This document shows positions 9,384 through 18,243 of a stretch of 64,000 nt of DNA, in pieces. A model generated the notes under the pieces. The model worked only from the letters and a program-made list of their open reading frames with translations, was not told the origin of the DNA and made no database searches. A program made the translations under genes and the position numbers. Source of the DNA: CAWFQB01 sp965277875 (GTDB lineage: Bacteria > Armatimonadota > Chthonomonadetes > Chthonomonadales > Chthonomonadaceae); NCBI GenBank assembly GCA_965277875.1, contig CBDIDV010000003.1:248001-312000 (forward strand), given 5' to 3'. Numbering within the stretch: position 1 is the first letter of the stretch; every line of letters starts with the position of its first letter.

Positions 9384-9404
9384 GAGCATTCGTAGGAGCA
9401 TAAG
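9381..9404. repeat. 12-bp duplication carrying the SD sequence
   Basis: TAGGAGCATTCG (9381-9392) is followed by TAGGAGCATAAG (9393-9404). The first copy overlaps the TAG stop of the GMC gene. The second supplies AGGAG for the ATG at 9406. Confidence 0.8.
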
Positions 9405-9405
9405 T

Positions 9406-10743
9406 ATGGCCGAAGGTTTTTTGGACATCATCAAACGGGTGCGCGGCGATGGCGACTACGCCGGCGATGAATTCGGCGGCGCGGCGGGGAAAGACGGCAG
9501 CGGACTGCCGACCGGCGCTGCGAGCAACTTCATGTTCGCTACCGGCATCGAATGTTCCAACCCCACGATAAACAACGGGCGTATTCGTCGGGATGAACTG
9601 GAAGAGTGCGGGCATTATACGCACTGGCGCAAAGATTTGCAGCTGGTGAAAGAGATGGGATTGAAAGTCCTGCGCTATGGCCTGCCTTACCACAAAACGC
9701 ATCTCGGTCCGGGCAAATACGACTGGGAGTTCGCCGACCTTGTGATGGCGGAAATGAAGAGCTTGGAGATCACGCCTATTCTCGACCTGATGCACTTTGG
9801 CGTTCCCGACTGGCTGGGTAATTTTCAGAACCCGGAACTGCCGGTTCACTTTGCCGATTATGCCGCGGCCGTTTCCCAACGCTATCCCTGGGTACGCTAC
9901 TATACGCCCGTAAATGAAATCTACGTTACGGCCTACGCCAGCGCCAAAGACGGCCTTTGGAACGAGCAGTTGAAATCGGACAAAGCCTTTGTCACGGCCA
10001 TGAAGCATCTTGTCGCGGCCAGCACGATTGCCACGCAAAGTATCGCGCGCAATCGCCCCGACTGCGTGATCGTCCAGTCGGAAAGCGCGGAATACACCCA
10101 TGAAGCCTGCGCCTCGCCGTCGCCGCAGGTGGCGCTGGGTAACAAACTGCGTCTGCTGTCATTGGATCTGCTGTACGCCCACCCGCCCGATGCCGATGTG
10201 TGCCTCTATCTGCTGGACAATGGCATGACGCGCGAAGAATATGAATGGAAAATGCGCGGCGAGCCGCCGGGGTATCAGGTGATGGGCAACGATTACTACG
10301 GGCATAATGAACACATTCTGCTGCCGGACGGGACCATGTGCCAGGCCGAAGACGTGATGGGCTGGTACCAGATCACCAAAAGGTACTACGAGCGTTACCG
10401 GAAGCCTGTGATGCACACGGAGACCAATGTGTTCGACTCGGAAGCCGCCCCCACATGGCTCTGGAAGCAGTGGATCAACATCCTGCGGATGCGTCACGAC
10501 GGGGTTCCCGTACTGGGCTTCACCTGGTACAGCCTGACCGATCAAATAGACTGGGACAGTGAGCTTGCCGAAAAAAACGGCACGGTCAATGCCTGCGGAT
10601 TGTATGACTTGGACCGCAACCCGCGCCCCGTTGCCGCCGCCTACCGCGCCCTGCTAGAGGAGTTCGGCAAGATAACCATTGTGCCGCACGGCGAAATGTT
10701 TGAAGTGACGCAGCAGCCGGCCATGCTCAAGGTGGAAGTATAA
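9406..10743 (+). CDS. glycoside hydrolase family 1-like beta-glycosidase
   Basis: This 445-residue TIM-barrel glycosidase shows the GH1-style acid/base segment TPVNE (GH1 usual TxNEP). Towards the C-terminus it has a nucleophile strand VMHTETN, comparable to the GH1 ITENG. Other typical strands are KVLRYGLPYHKTHLGPG, PILDLMHFGVPDWL and GFTWYSLTDQIDW. It has no signal peptide. It is somewhat divergent from canonical beta-glucosidases, for example Ile follows the acid/base Glu. It sits between a sugar dehydrogenase and an esterase in a tight same-strand run, so a role in intracellular disaccharide or aryl-glycoside use is likely. AGGAG is seven bases before the start. Confidence 0.75.
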   Translation: MAEGFLDIIKRVRGDGDYAGDEFGGAAGKDGSGLPTGAASNFMFATGIECSNPTINNGRIRRDELEECGHYTHWRKDLQLVKEMGLKVLRYGLPYHKTHLGPGKYDWEFADLVMAEMKSLEITPILDLMHFGVPDWLGNFQNPELPVHFADYAAAVSQRYPWVRYYTPVNEIYVTAYASAKDGLWNEQLKSDKAFVTAMKHLVAASTIATQSIARNRPDCVIVQSESAEYTHEACASPSPQVALGNKLRLLSLDLLYAHPPDADVCLYLLDNGMTREEYEWKMRGEPPGYQVMGNDYYGHNEHILLPDGTMCQAEDVMGWYQITKRYYERYRKPVMHTETNVFDSEAAPTWLWKQWINILRMRHDGVPVLGFTWYSLTDQIDWDSELAEKNGTVNACGLYDLDRNPRPVAAAYRALLEEFGKITIVPHGEMFEVTQQPAMLKVEV

Positions 10744-10773
10744 GAGCAGAGCGCGAGGGGAAGAGGTGAAGGC

Positions 10774-11562
10774 ATGAAGATAGAAACGGGAGAGATCGCC
10801 TGGAACGTGCAGGAGCGAGGAGAAGCAGATCTCACTCTCGTATTCCTGCACTATTTCGGCGGTTCGGGACGGGCCTGGCTCGACGTCATGACTCGGCTGG
10901 AGCGCGACTGCCGTTGCATCGCCCCGGATTTACGGGGATTTGGCGAGTCCTCCGACGTGACTTCCAACTACACCGTCGCCCGCGCGGCAGACGATGTTCA
11001 GGAATTGATCGCCGCGCTTGGGATCGGTGCTTACATTCTGGTCGGACACTCGATGGGCGGCAAAATCGCGCTGCGACTGGCGGCAAACTCTCCGCCCGGC
11101 CTGCGCGGTCTGATCCTTGTGGCTCCCTCGCCGCCCACGCCGGAGCCGATGGAAGAACAGGCGCGGGCGCAGTCGCTTGCCACGCATGGCAGTCTTGTCG
11201 CTGCGCGCGAAACCGTTGCTAAGATCACGGCGCACCCTTTGCCCCCCGAACTGCTGGCGCAGACCCTGGAAGACAACGTGCAAACGTCCTCGTTGGCCTG
11301 GAAGTGGTGGCTGGAAAGCGGGAGCCGCGAAGATATTACGCCGCAGGTGACGCATATTGCCGTCCCTATCTTGACCATCGCCGGCGCAAAAGATCCGGTG
11401 ATTCCGGTCAGCCTTGTGGAAACGGCGATTGTCGAACGTTTTGCTACATCGCCTGCGCGCATTGTGCCGGACGCCGGACACTTGCTGCCTCTGGAGGCGG
11501 CGGAAGCCTTATCAGACATAATGCGCCCGTTCATTTCTGCACCAGGACATAGAACCAATTAA
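10774..11562 (+). CDS. alpha/beta hydrolase
   Basis: This 262-residue single-domain hydrolase has the nucleophile elbow GHSMGG, an upstream LHYFGGSGRAW oxyanion loop, a catalytic Asp near GAKDPVIP and the His block DAGHLLPLE. It has no signal peptide. It lies 30 bases after the glycosidase, with GAGG nine bases before the ATG, and is probably the last gene of the 6192-11562 operon. Substrate cannot be told from sequence; lactone or ester hydrolysis would fit the sugar-oxidation context. Confidence 0.8.
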   Translation: MKIETGEIAWNVQERGEADLTLVFLHYFGGSGRAWLDVMTRLERDCRCIAPDLRGFGESSDVTSNYTVARAADDVQELIAALGIGAYILVGHSMGGKIALRLAANSPPGLRGLILVAPSPPTPEPMEEQARAQSLATHGSLVAARETVAKITAHPLPPELLAQTLEDNVQTSSLAWKWWLESGSREDITPQVTHIAVPILTIAGAKDPVIPVSLVETAIVERFATSPARIVPDAGHLLPLEAAEALSDIMRPFISAPGHRTN

Positions 11563-11593
11563 GAGTTTCGACCTAATGCAGTTTTAACGATGA

Positions 11594-11652
11594 TGTTGTG
11601 CAAGCGCATGAATAAGCGCGGACGTAGGGGCAGACCCCCGTGTCTGCCCTCC
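11594..11652. repeat. MITE-like intergenic repeat, copy 1
   Basis: TGTTGTGCAAGCGCAT at 11594 is followed, 30 bases on, by a GTAGGGGCAGACC hairpin core (11624-11652) whose stem is GGGCAGAC/GTCTGCCC. The same two-part arrangement occurs at 39555-39674 and, inverted, at 63807-63947. Confidence 0.75.
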
Positions 11653-11754
11653 TGTGATTGTACGCGCAGACACTTGGTTAAAGAGGCACTAAGCAGCGAT
11701 TGTAGATTCATTCTGAACCCGCATGCTTCTGCTTACGGAGGATAAAGTATCCTT

Positions 11755-12897
11755 ATGGATTTCAACGCGTTTCTCGATTCGTTGACTATCAAAGACGGCC
11801 AAAACACGCCTTCCGCGCCGTCGTCCGCTCCCCCGCCACAGGCGTTCGCGCTGCATCAGGTGCGGGATCGGCAGCACGGGAATGTGGTCGCCTGCGTGGT
11901 GGGGCATCCGCCCGTGTGGGAGGCGCGCAGCGACGTGATGTGGAACTACCAGGATATGAGCCTGCCCGTGAAGGCTTACGCGCAGCTTTACAACCCGCAG
12001 GGCTTGGAGGGCGTGGAGTTTCTGCCCAATGACATGTTCTTCTGGATGGCCGAGGGCCGCATGTTGTATCAGCAGGGGCAGAATGTAATGGGACAGACGT
12101 TTATGCCGCCGATGGGGTGCGTGGACGCGCTGACCAAGTGGGTCGTGCCGAAGTTTCGGGGCAAAGCGCCGGGGCTGCGCGTAACGCGGGGCGGTAATGC
12201 GCCCATCAGATCTCATTTCGGCCCCGCGTCGCAGATGCCGCAGGGCGAGGAGGGCTGCGTCACGATTGAGTATCTGCTCAACGGCAGGCTTGTAGAAGAG
12301 GAAATCTACGGCATCAGGGGGCTGCAGGAGATCCCCTTTTATGGGCCGCAGGGACAGATGGTGCAGGTGAACTGGGGTTTTCCCAGCCTGTTCAGTTTTC
12401 GGGCTGAGAAGGGACAACTGGACGCCAATCGCGCCCTGTTCTGGCAGCTTGCCGCGACCCTGCGCCGCAATCCCGCGTGGGATCAACTGCTGAACAACAT
12501 CCTGCAGCAACTGCAAAGGCAGTTTGAGTATTATACGCAGTTGGGCTATTCGCAGATACAGGCGGCGGGGCAACTCAGTCACGCGATCAGCGCCAACAAC
12601 GACGCGATGCTGGCCGGGTTCGCGCATCAGCGGAAGGCCGCGCACATCAGCAACCAGGCGCACCGCCGCGCCGAAAACTTTTCCTCCGGGCGCACCACAA
12701 ACGACGATTTCAGCGACAGAATGCGCGGCGTGGAAACGGTACACGACCCGTATTGGGGTCAGTCGCAGCAGGACTCGGATTACTTGTACCATTGGACGGA
12801 TGGGCAGGGCAATTACCAGCATTCCGACGACCCGTTCTTCAACCCCTCCATCGGGGCCTATCAGAATTGGACGCTGATGGCGCCGGTACAGCGTTAG
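11755..12897 (+). CDS. conserved protein of unknown function
   Basis: I do not recognise a characterised domain in this 380-residue protein. It starts with a short Pro/Ala-rich linker (residues 18-30). An alpha+beta region of about 210 residues follows, with WNYQDMSLP, FLPNDMFFWMAEGR and FGPASQMP segments. A Gln-rich helical stretch (about 250-300) comes next, and the tail is rich in aromatic residues and His (DPYWGQSQQDS, YHWTDGQGNYQHSDDPFFNP). No signal peptide or membrane helix is seen, so it is probably cytoplasmic. GGAGG precedes the ATG at a rather long 13-base spacing. It stands alone between a repeat and a two-way terminator. Confidence 0.7.
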   Translation: MDFNAFLDSLTIKDGQNTPSAPSSAPPPQAFALHQVRDRQHGNVVACVVGHPPVWEARSDVMWNYQDMSLPVKAYAQLYNPQGLEGVEFLPNDMFFWMAEGRMLYQQGQNVMGQTFMPPMGCVDALTKWVVPKFRGKAPGLRVTRGGNAPIRSHFGPASQMPQGEEGCVTIEYLLNGRLVEEEIYGIRGLQEIPFYGPQGQMVQVNWGFPSLFSFRAEKGQLDANRALFWQLAATLRRNPAWDQLLNNILQQLQRQFEYYTQLGYSQIQAAGQLSHAISANNDAMLAGFAHQRKAAHISNQAHRRAENFSSGRTTNDDFSDRMRGVETVHDPYWGQSQQDSDYLYHWTDGQGNYQHSDDPFFNPSIGAYQNWTLMAPVQR

Positions 12898-13040
12898 GGG
12901 CTATCCAGGATGAAAATGTTCCCTTTGCGGCTTTGTTTTGATTTTAGCCGCTGCAACAAAAGCACAAAGTCTGCCTGCGCGGACTGCAATAATTGTTTTG
13001 TTGAAAGTCTTAGAGGAAGCGAATGAGGCCCGGTAATTGG

Positions 13041-13088
13041 AAAGCAAGCGTCCCGTGTCGGTGGTATCCGGCACGGGGCGCTTGCTTT
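13041..13088. terminator. bidirectional terminator between convergent genes
   Basis: A 17-bp stem (13041-13057 with 13072-13088, one G:A mismatch) has T runs available on both sides: TTT after the plus arm and, read on the minus strand, the complement of AAA. It sits exactly between the stop of the plus-strand gene at 12897 and the stop of the minus-strand gene at 13104. Confidence 0.75.
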
Positions 13089-13103
13089 GGGAGCAGAGCG
13101 ATG

Positions 13104-14441
13104 TCAGGGCTTCTTTTCGCTATTGGGAACGGGCGTTTGCTCGGCAGGCGTTTCTGCGGGGTCAACAGGGCGGGGAGCGTCACTCAGGCCGTAGATCGTG
13201 GTTTGTGGGTAGTAGGCGTACCAGCCGTACCATTGGCTCAAATGGGCGTCCAGGCGATCCAGCGACTTTCCGGCAAGCGGCCCTTCCTCGCCCCGGCCTT
13301 CGATGCTCCAGCGGGTTCCGGTCTCCTTGTCGTAGTAGGCGACCGTGCCATCCTTTGTTTTGCGGGCCTCGAAGGTCAGCGTTCTGCCGCCCTGCAGGCG
13401 CGAGACCGCGCACGCGCTGACCGTGGCGGGGTCGAGGAAAATGGCCGTGGGTCGTCCGCCCAGCATGTCGTTGACGACCCCGCCCGCGTCGGTCAGGGCC
13501 TTGATCGGGTACGCCCGCCGCAGCATGTTCTCGGTTGTCCCTGTTCGGGCTGTGTCCCCGCCCTTCGCGTCGCTCGCATTCGCGGCGGTCAGGACAGGGG
13601 AGGCAGGCGAAGCCAAGGGTGAAACCGAGACGCCCAGCACCTTGTCGAAACGGGCCAGCCGCGCATCCGCGCGCGTCAGACTGGCCTGAAAGACGGGCAT
13701 CCCGAAGCGCGTGTTGCCCCGCTGTACCCTGGCTCCCTTCGTGCCATAGTGGGCGCTATATTCCGTGTCCGGCGACATAAGCAATGTTTCGGGATGCAGC
13801 CGCTTCCACTCGCCCCAGGTGGTATCCAGAACGGGTTCCACGGCCAGTTCTTTCCCAAGCAATGGGCCGCTGATGTAGCGCCCGCTGACCTGCAAAAAGA
13901 CGCTTTCCGTGTCGCGGTCGCACAGCGTCACTACGCCGTTGTACATCCCGTAAAAGTCCAGCTTGACCGGCTTGCCATCCACGCTGAGACCGTACCGAAT
14001 GCCGGTATTGCAGACGCTGCAGTACGTGACCGCGTACCATCGGTCGCTCCCATCCGGCAGCGTCACCTTGTCGTTGATGATGTGATGCCAGCCGATGAAG
14101 CGGGACGGATAAGCGCGGCTCTGCCCCGCTATGGTGACGCCCAGAACGTACTCGGCATCTGTAATGAACGCGTCGGCGTCCTCCGCGTTCACCATTTTGG
14201 GCAGGTCGAGGGCGTGAAAGGCGACGATCTTGCGGCCATCCCACAGCGCGTCGGGAACAATGTCAGGCGCGAGTGGCCCCTTTGTGATGCCCATTCCGGG
14301 CATTTTCGCCCCCCCAGGCTGCTGCGCGCGCGTCATGGAAACCGCAGACGCAAGCAGGACGACGCTCAAACCGCAAACCATCGGAACAATCTTATACATC
14401 GAAGACGTTGAAAACATTGAAAACAGGGTGTAGGTACGCAT
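13104..14441 (-). CDS. DUF3179 domain protein, exported
   Basis: This 445-residue protein has an N-terminal hydrophobic signal (about 16-38, ending SMTRAQQ). It then has a DUF3179 domain with DAEYVLGVTIAGQSRAYP and the hallmark TYCSVCNTG Cys pair. An acidic or linker stretch near 285-315 interrupts the domain before a second half ending WYGWYAYYPQTTIYG. The function of DUF3179 is unknown; members are exported and keep the two Cys. GGGAGG nine bases before the ATG at 14441 fixes the start even though another Met 14 codons later would give a shorter signal peptide. The ribosome-binding site lies inside the last codons of the prepilin gene, so the two form an operon. Confidence 0.82.
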   Translation of the reverse strand: MRTYTLFSMFSTSSMYKIVPMVCGLSVVLLASAVSMTRAQQPGGAKMPGMGITKGPLAPDIVPDALWDGRKIVAFHALDLPKMVNAEDADAFITDAEYVLGVTIAGQSRAYPSRFIGWHHIINDKVTLPDGSDRWYAVTYCSVCNTGIRYGLSVDGKPVKLDFYGMYNGVVTLCDRDTESVFLQVSGRYISGPLLGKELAVEPVLDTTWGEWKRLHPETLLMSPDTEYSAHYGTKGARVQRGNTRFGMPVFQASLTRADARLARFDKVLGVSVSPLASPASPVLTAANASDAKGGDTARTGTTENMLRRAYPIKALTDAGGVVNDMLGGRPTAIFLDPATVSACAVSRLQGGRTLTFEARKTKDGTVAYYDKETGTRWSIEGRGEEGPLAGKSLDRLDAHLSQWYGWYAYYPQTTIYGLSDAPRPVDPAETPAEQTPVPNSEKKP

Positions 14442-14445
14442 CAGA

Positions 14446-15264
14446 TCAATCCTCCCGAAACCAGACGCTCGCGTTGGGAGCCAGGGATTTGCGGTAGGCC
14501 GCGCCGTTCAGACTGGGGGCGAGCCACGAATCCGGGCTGCGGAACCACTTGACATGCCCGTCCGCGAGCAGATAGACCGAGCCGCCGTTGTGCTTGTAGC
14601 GCCCCGCGCAATACACGGCTGCGCCGCCCTGCGCTAAGGGCGCGCCCGCAGGCGTTCCCGACTCCAGGCCCGTACAGCCCGAAGTCCAGTCGTCGCCGCC
14701 CACCGCCGGACGCGTCCCCATCGCGTGAGCGGCCATCACAAGCGTAGCGGGGGCCTGCTGCTGCGCCAGCCCGGTCAACGCGGGGCCGGGGAACCAGGAA
14801 TTAAGTCCTTTGTTGAACATGGGCATGGTGTTGCCATTCGCCGCGTAGCTCATGGCGGGCGTCACCTGCGCGGCCGGGAACGAGGGCGGGGTCGGATCGC
14901 CGGGCTTTACAGGTACGGTGGTGTTGGCAAAATCCGGGCAGACGTAAAAGGTCTTGGGGCCGTTCGTGGCCGATTGATAACCGAAGCCGGACGCCCCGAC
15001 TTTCACGTAGGGTTCGGCCAGGTCGTACCATGTCGTCGTGGGAGAGCCGCCATTGGACGCCCCCCACGGCAGCATCTCGTCGTAATCGGAGGTGTACATC
15101 AGGACGGCCAGGCCGATCTGCTTCATGTTGGAGGTGCAGGAGGCCTGTCGCGCTTTGGCCCGCGCCTGCGCGAAGACCGGGAACAGTATCGCCGCCAGGA
15201 TCGCGATAATAGCGATTACGACAAGCAGTTCGATGAGGGTGAAACCGTTTCGCGAACGTTTCAT
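14446..15264 (-). CDS. prepilin-type protein with H-X9-DG motif
   Basis: This 272-residue protein begins MKRSRNG with cleavage before FTLIELLVVIAIIAIL, a class III (type IV pilin/pseudopilin) leader, followed by FPVFAQARAKARQ. Near the C-terminus, KHNGGSVYLLADGHVKW fits the H-X9-DG processing-associated motif exactly (His, nine residues, Asp-Gly). Such proteins are matured by a prepilin peptidase and are found as large paralogous sets in Armatimonadota and Planctomycetota; their role is mostly unknown. AAGGA is eight bases upstream. It is co-transcribed with the DUF3179 gene, whose start is 4 bases after its stop. Confidence 0.9.
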   Translation of the reverse strand: MKRSRNGFTLIELLVVIAIIAILAAILFPVFAQARAKARQASCTSNMKQIGLAVLMYTSDYDEMLPWGASNGGSPTTTWYDLAEPYVKVGASGFGYQSATNGPKTFYVCPDFANTTVPVKPGDPTPPSFPAAQVTPAMSYAANGNTMPMFNKGLNSWFPGPALTGLAQQQAPATLVMAAHAMGTRPAVGGDDWTSGCTGLESGTPAGAPLAQGGAAVYCAGRYKHNGGSVYLLADGHVKWFRSPDSWLAPSLNGAAYRKSLAPNASVWFRED

Positions 15265-15605
15265 AAATAAGTCCTTTCGCGCCGCGCTGCGCTGAAAAAT
15301 AACAAAACAGGGTCACAAGTTAAGGGAAGGTCGAACCCGGTGTTTCCCGAAAGAAAATGATGTCGAGGTATAAGCGCGTACCGTCGAGAATTATAACACA
15401 GTTTTCAAGCAGAAATCAATCTATGCACTTGAAATTGTCTATATTATTTTTTGTCAAAAATAAGCGGGCATATAGCCGCTATCAGGTAGACTTCTCTGCG
15501 AACTACGTGATGGGCAGATCGAAGCGAGTAGCGGACACGTTTTACCTGCGGGGTCAAAGCGTAGACCCTGCTGTAATTTGGGGCGAATCCGGGTAACATG
15601 CCCTG
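15265..15605. other. divergent intergenic region
   Basis: These 341 bases separate the minus-strand prepilin operon from the plus-strand glycosyltransferase. I see no credible gene. The stretch 15400-15480 is markedly more AT-rich than its surroundings and probably holds promoters for both directions, but no clear -35/-10 pair can be chosen. Confidence 0.55.
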
Positions 15606-16721
15606 GTGAAGACCAATTCCGAAACAACTCCGAGCCGCAACGGCAGGCGGTATGTGGTGTGCCTGCCTACGCCGAAAGTAGGGGATTTCCTGCTGCTCAC
15701 GCCCCTGCTGGCCGCGATACGCGCGCATACGCCCGACGCGCACATCGCCCTGATGCTGCGCCGCCCTGATCCGGGCGCGTGGATCACAAAGCATCCGCTC
15801 GTGGACAGCGTGATCTGGTGCAATCCCGACGACAAGACCAAGCGGCGGGATTTGTGGCGCGTGGCGCGCGAACTCAGGGCGGGCCGCTTCGATGTGGGCA
15901 TATACCGGGGGATAAGCGGGCATTTCGCCTGGATGTTCTGGCTGGCGGGCATTCCGGTTCGTGTCGCGGGGCCGTACCGGCACTTTCGTTTTCTGCTCAC
16001 GCATACCTCACAGCACACGCGGGAGAGCGGGGATCGTCATGAGGTCGAATATAATCTGGAACTGCTCGCGCCGCTTGCTATTCCTTCCGGTGACGCGAAT
16101 GTGCGCTTTCCAGTCTCGCCCGAAGAGAAACAGTACGCAGCGCGTCTGCTGCAACAGCATGGAATTAGTGAAAATGAAACGCTGATCGCGCTGAACGCGG
16201 GGCATGGCGGCAGTTCGCGCGCCTGGCCCGCAGACCGTTTCGGCGACGTGGCGCGGCAGCTTGTCGGCCAAACGGGGGCGCGTATCCTGCTCATCGGACA
16301 AAATAATCCGGCCGACACCGCAGTCGCCATTCCCGCTGAAGCCGCCGTCGGGATTGTGGATTTGACCGGGCAGACCACGCTGGGCCAGCTTGCGGCCCTG
16401 CTAAGGCTGTGCCGCCTGCACATCAGCGTGGACACCGGCACGGCGCATCTGGCGGCGGCGATGCGAACAGGCTGCGTCACGCTGTTCCCGGACGAATGGG
16501 GCTGGAAACAGCGCGCGCGTTGGCGGCCCTGGCGAACCGAACAGCGTCTGCTCGGCCCCTCTGTCCGCTGCGCGGGCTGCCTTAGAGCGTGTCACCGCAA
16601 CGGAACCGAGTGCCGATTGAGCATTACGGTCGAGCAGGTTGTCGCCGCCGCCAATGATCTGCTCGCCGATACTTCCGCCGGCGTTGATGGCAGCGGCGCG
16701 AATGAAACGGCAGTCATTTAG
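15606..16721 (+). CDS. glycosyltransferase family 9 (heptosyltransferase-like)
   Basis: This 371-residue GT-B enzyme has an N-terminal VVCLPTPKVGDFLLLTPLL segment matching the ADP-heptose:LPS heptosyltransferase start (xGDxLLxTP). The C-terminal half has LIALNAGHGGSSRAWP, RILLIGQNN, DLTGQTTLGQLAALL and ISVDTGTAHLAAA, all typical donor-site blocks of GT9. It probably adds a sugar to the core of a cell-surface glycolipid or LPS at the inner face of the membrane. A Cys cluster near the end (CAGCLRACHRNGTEC) is unusual. The start is a GTG with only a weak ribosome-binding site, so the first codon is uncertain. Confidence 0.82.
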   Translation: MKTNSETTPSRNGRRYVVCLPTPKVGDFLLLTPLLAAIRAHTPDAHIALMLRRPDPGAWITKHPLVDSVIWCNPDDKTKRRDLWRVARELRAGRFDVGIYRGISGHFAWMFWLAGIPVRVAGPYRHFRFLLTHTSQHTRESGDRHEVEYNLELLAPLAIPSGDANVRFPVSPEEKQYAARLLQQHGISENETLIALNAGHGGSSRAWPADRFGDVARQLVGQTGARILLIGQNNPADTAVAIPAEAAVGIVDLTGQTTLGQLAALLRLCRLHISVDTGTAHLAAAMRTGCVTLFPDEWGWKQRARWRPWRTEQRLLGPSVRCAGCLRACHRNGTECRLSITVEQVVAAANDLLADTSAGVDGSGANETAVI

Positions 16722-16769
16722 CGCCGCGCTGCCCCGACAGGGGTTATTTGTCGTGCCTACTTGTACAGA

Positions 16770-16840
16770 GAGGGCAGCAACAGGGCCTGCCCCTGCGATC
16801 ATTATACGGGAGGGGAAAATGGGGGCCTGCCCCTGCAAGC
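16770..16840. repeat. short GC-rich direct repeat (GGGCCTGCCCCTGC, two copies)
   Basis: GGGCCTGCCCCTGC occurs at about 16783-16796 and again at 16823-16836, in a gap with no gene between convergent genes. It resembles the core of the GTAGGGGCAGACC family in composition but lacks its conserved flank, so it is kept apart. Confidence 0.5.
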
Positions 16841-16971
16841 GGCGTTCGTTCAGACGCATGCGCGAACGCTCTGTCAAGCGCTGACTCTGTTTAAGTCGGG
16901 GCGGGCGTGTCGTCGCAAATGGCGGCAAAACTTTTGATGCGCGTCAGGTCGTTCACGCCTCGGAGTTTGCT

Positions 16972-18243
16972 TTATATCACAGTTCCGGCGTTCAAAAACT
17001 CCAGCAGCGTTTTGCCGTTTGGAACCTTTGCGACATCGTGATCCACCATTGTGTCAATCCCATCCACGCCTTTCATGACGGCGTACTGCCAGATACCCCA
17101 ATCCGTCCAGCCCCCGCACAGGCCCGGCTCAGCCCCCGGTGGCGGCATACCGTTGCCGATTACCTTGCCCTTGGAGTTTTTTATCGGCGGGCCGGGATAA
17201 ACGGCCATCCAGAGACGGCTGCTCGCGGAGAAGTCTGTGCTGTTTCCCATCTGGTTTGTCCAGTAGGATTTATAGGTATAAATCACAGGCTGACGTCTGG
17301 ATAAACCGGTGAACCGGGTTATAAAGCTTTGAAGGGAAGCCACGTTTTGTTGGGGTGTGGTCGGCTGCGGATTGTCAGCCACAACTACCTTTTCCGTTTT
17401 ATTTGTCTTTGCATTCAGGCGTTCTTCAGTATGCGTTTTGAGAAACTCCACGTCCACCATAGGCGGCAGGTCGCTGTCGTCCGTTTGCTGCTCGTGGAGG
17501 GTCGCCCAGAACCACTCGGCTTGCTCCTCGCCGCCCTTCGCATCTACGGTCGGCCTGAAAAAGTGGTAGGCTCCGCGCAGCAGGCCATTGGCATGAGCTT
17601 CGCGCCAGTTTATGTCAAACCTGTCGTCTTTACCATTTTTGCCCTCGGTGGCTTTGATATAGGCGAATTTGATGAGGTTTTGCGCTTTCACTTTGGCCCA
17701 ATCAATCTTGCCCTGGTGCTTGGAAACGTCAATGCCTTCGATGCGCTGGAAATCGTCGGCGAACTCCAGTTCAAGGGGCGTCTTCGGACCGAAGGCTGCG
17801 CTGCCTTTTTTGAAACGAATGGAAGCGAAAACCGATCCTGCCGCAAATGGCTTGTCCGCCGTGGGAACCGGGCCGAGGCCGGCCTTGAAGCCGTTGATGT
17901 TGATGATGCACTCGTCGGCATCGAGAGGCTTGGGCGGGTCGGATGCCGGTATCGCGATTTTTAGCCCCGGTTCTACCGCGTCTTTGTTGGCGGGATCTAC
18001 GTCGAAGTCGTGAATGCCGTCGGCGTTCACGTTTAGAATCGTTTTGTCCAGGCGCGCACCGCTTCTGGGAGCGATAGGAGCCTTGAACAAACTAACCGCC
18101 TCCACACTCACGCCGACAGGCGAAACGCCGAACGGCGTTTTTACGTGGACCGAAAGCGGCGTTCCTCTGGGCGGGGCTTTGGGGACTTTCACAGGGTTTT
18201 TCCCCGTCGGTTTCCCCGCCTTTTTTGTGATCGGCTCAGACAT
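16972..18243 (-). CDS. GH25 muramidase without signal peptide, candidate injected effector
   Basis: The start is the ATG at 18243, with GGAGG eight bases upstream; it overlaps the stop of the preceding gene by eight bases, so translation is coupled. The product has 423 residues. Residues 1-185 are an unknown region with beta-rich segments (LSVHVKTPFGVSPVGVSVEA). From about 187 a GH25 lysozyme barrel starts with EGIDVSKHQGKIDW, then FAYIKATEG, GAYHFFRP and the catalytic acidic strand PPMVDVEF, ending DWGIWQY. It should cleave the glycan backbone of peptidoglycan. No signal peptide or membrane helix is visible. With the two preceding peptidoglycan-binding genes, this suggests delivery by an injection machine such as the one at 40.7-63.8 kb. 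No immunity gene is recognised. Confidence 0.82.
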   Translation of the reverse strand: MSEPITKKAGKPTGKNPVKVPKAPPRGTPLSVHVKTPFGVSPVGVSVEAVSLFKAPIAPRSGARLDKTILNVNADGIHDFDVDPANKDAVEPGLKIAIPASDPPKPLDADECIININGFKAGLGPVPTADKPFAAGSVFASIRFKKGSAAFGPKTPLELEFADDFQRIEGIDVSKHQGKIDWAKVKAQNLIKFAYIKATEGKNGKDDRFDINWREAHANGLLRGAYHFFRPTVDAKGGEEQAEWFWATLHEQQTDDSDLPPMVDVEFLKTHTEERLNAKTNKTEKVVVADNPQPTTPQQNVASLQSFITRFTGLSRRQPVIYTYKSYWTNQMGNSTDFSASSRLWMAVYPGPPIKNSKGKVIGNGMPPPGAEPGLCGGWTDWGIWQYAVMKGVDGIDTMVDHDVAKVPNGKTLLEFLNAGTVI

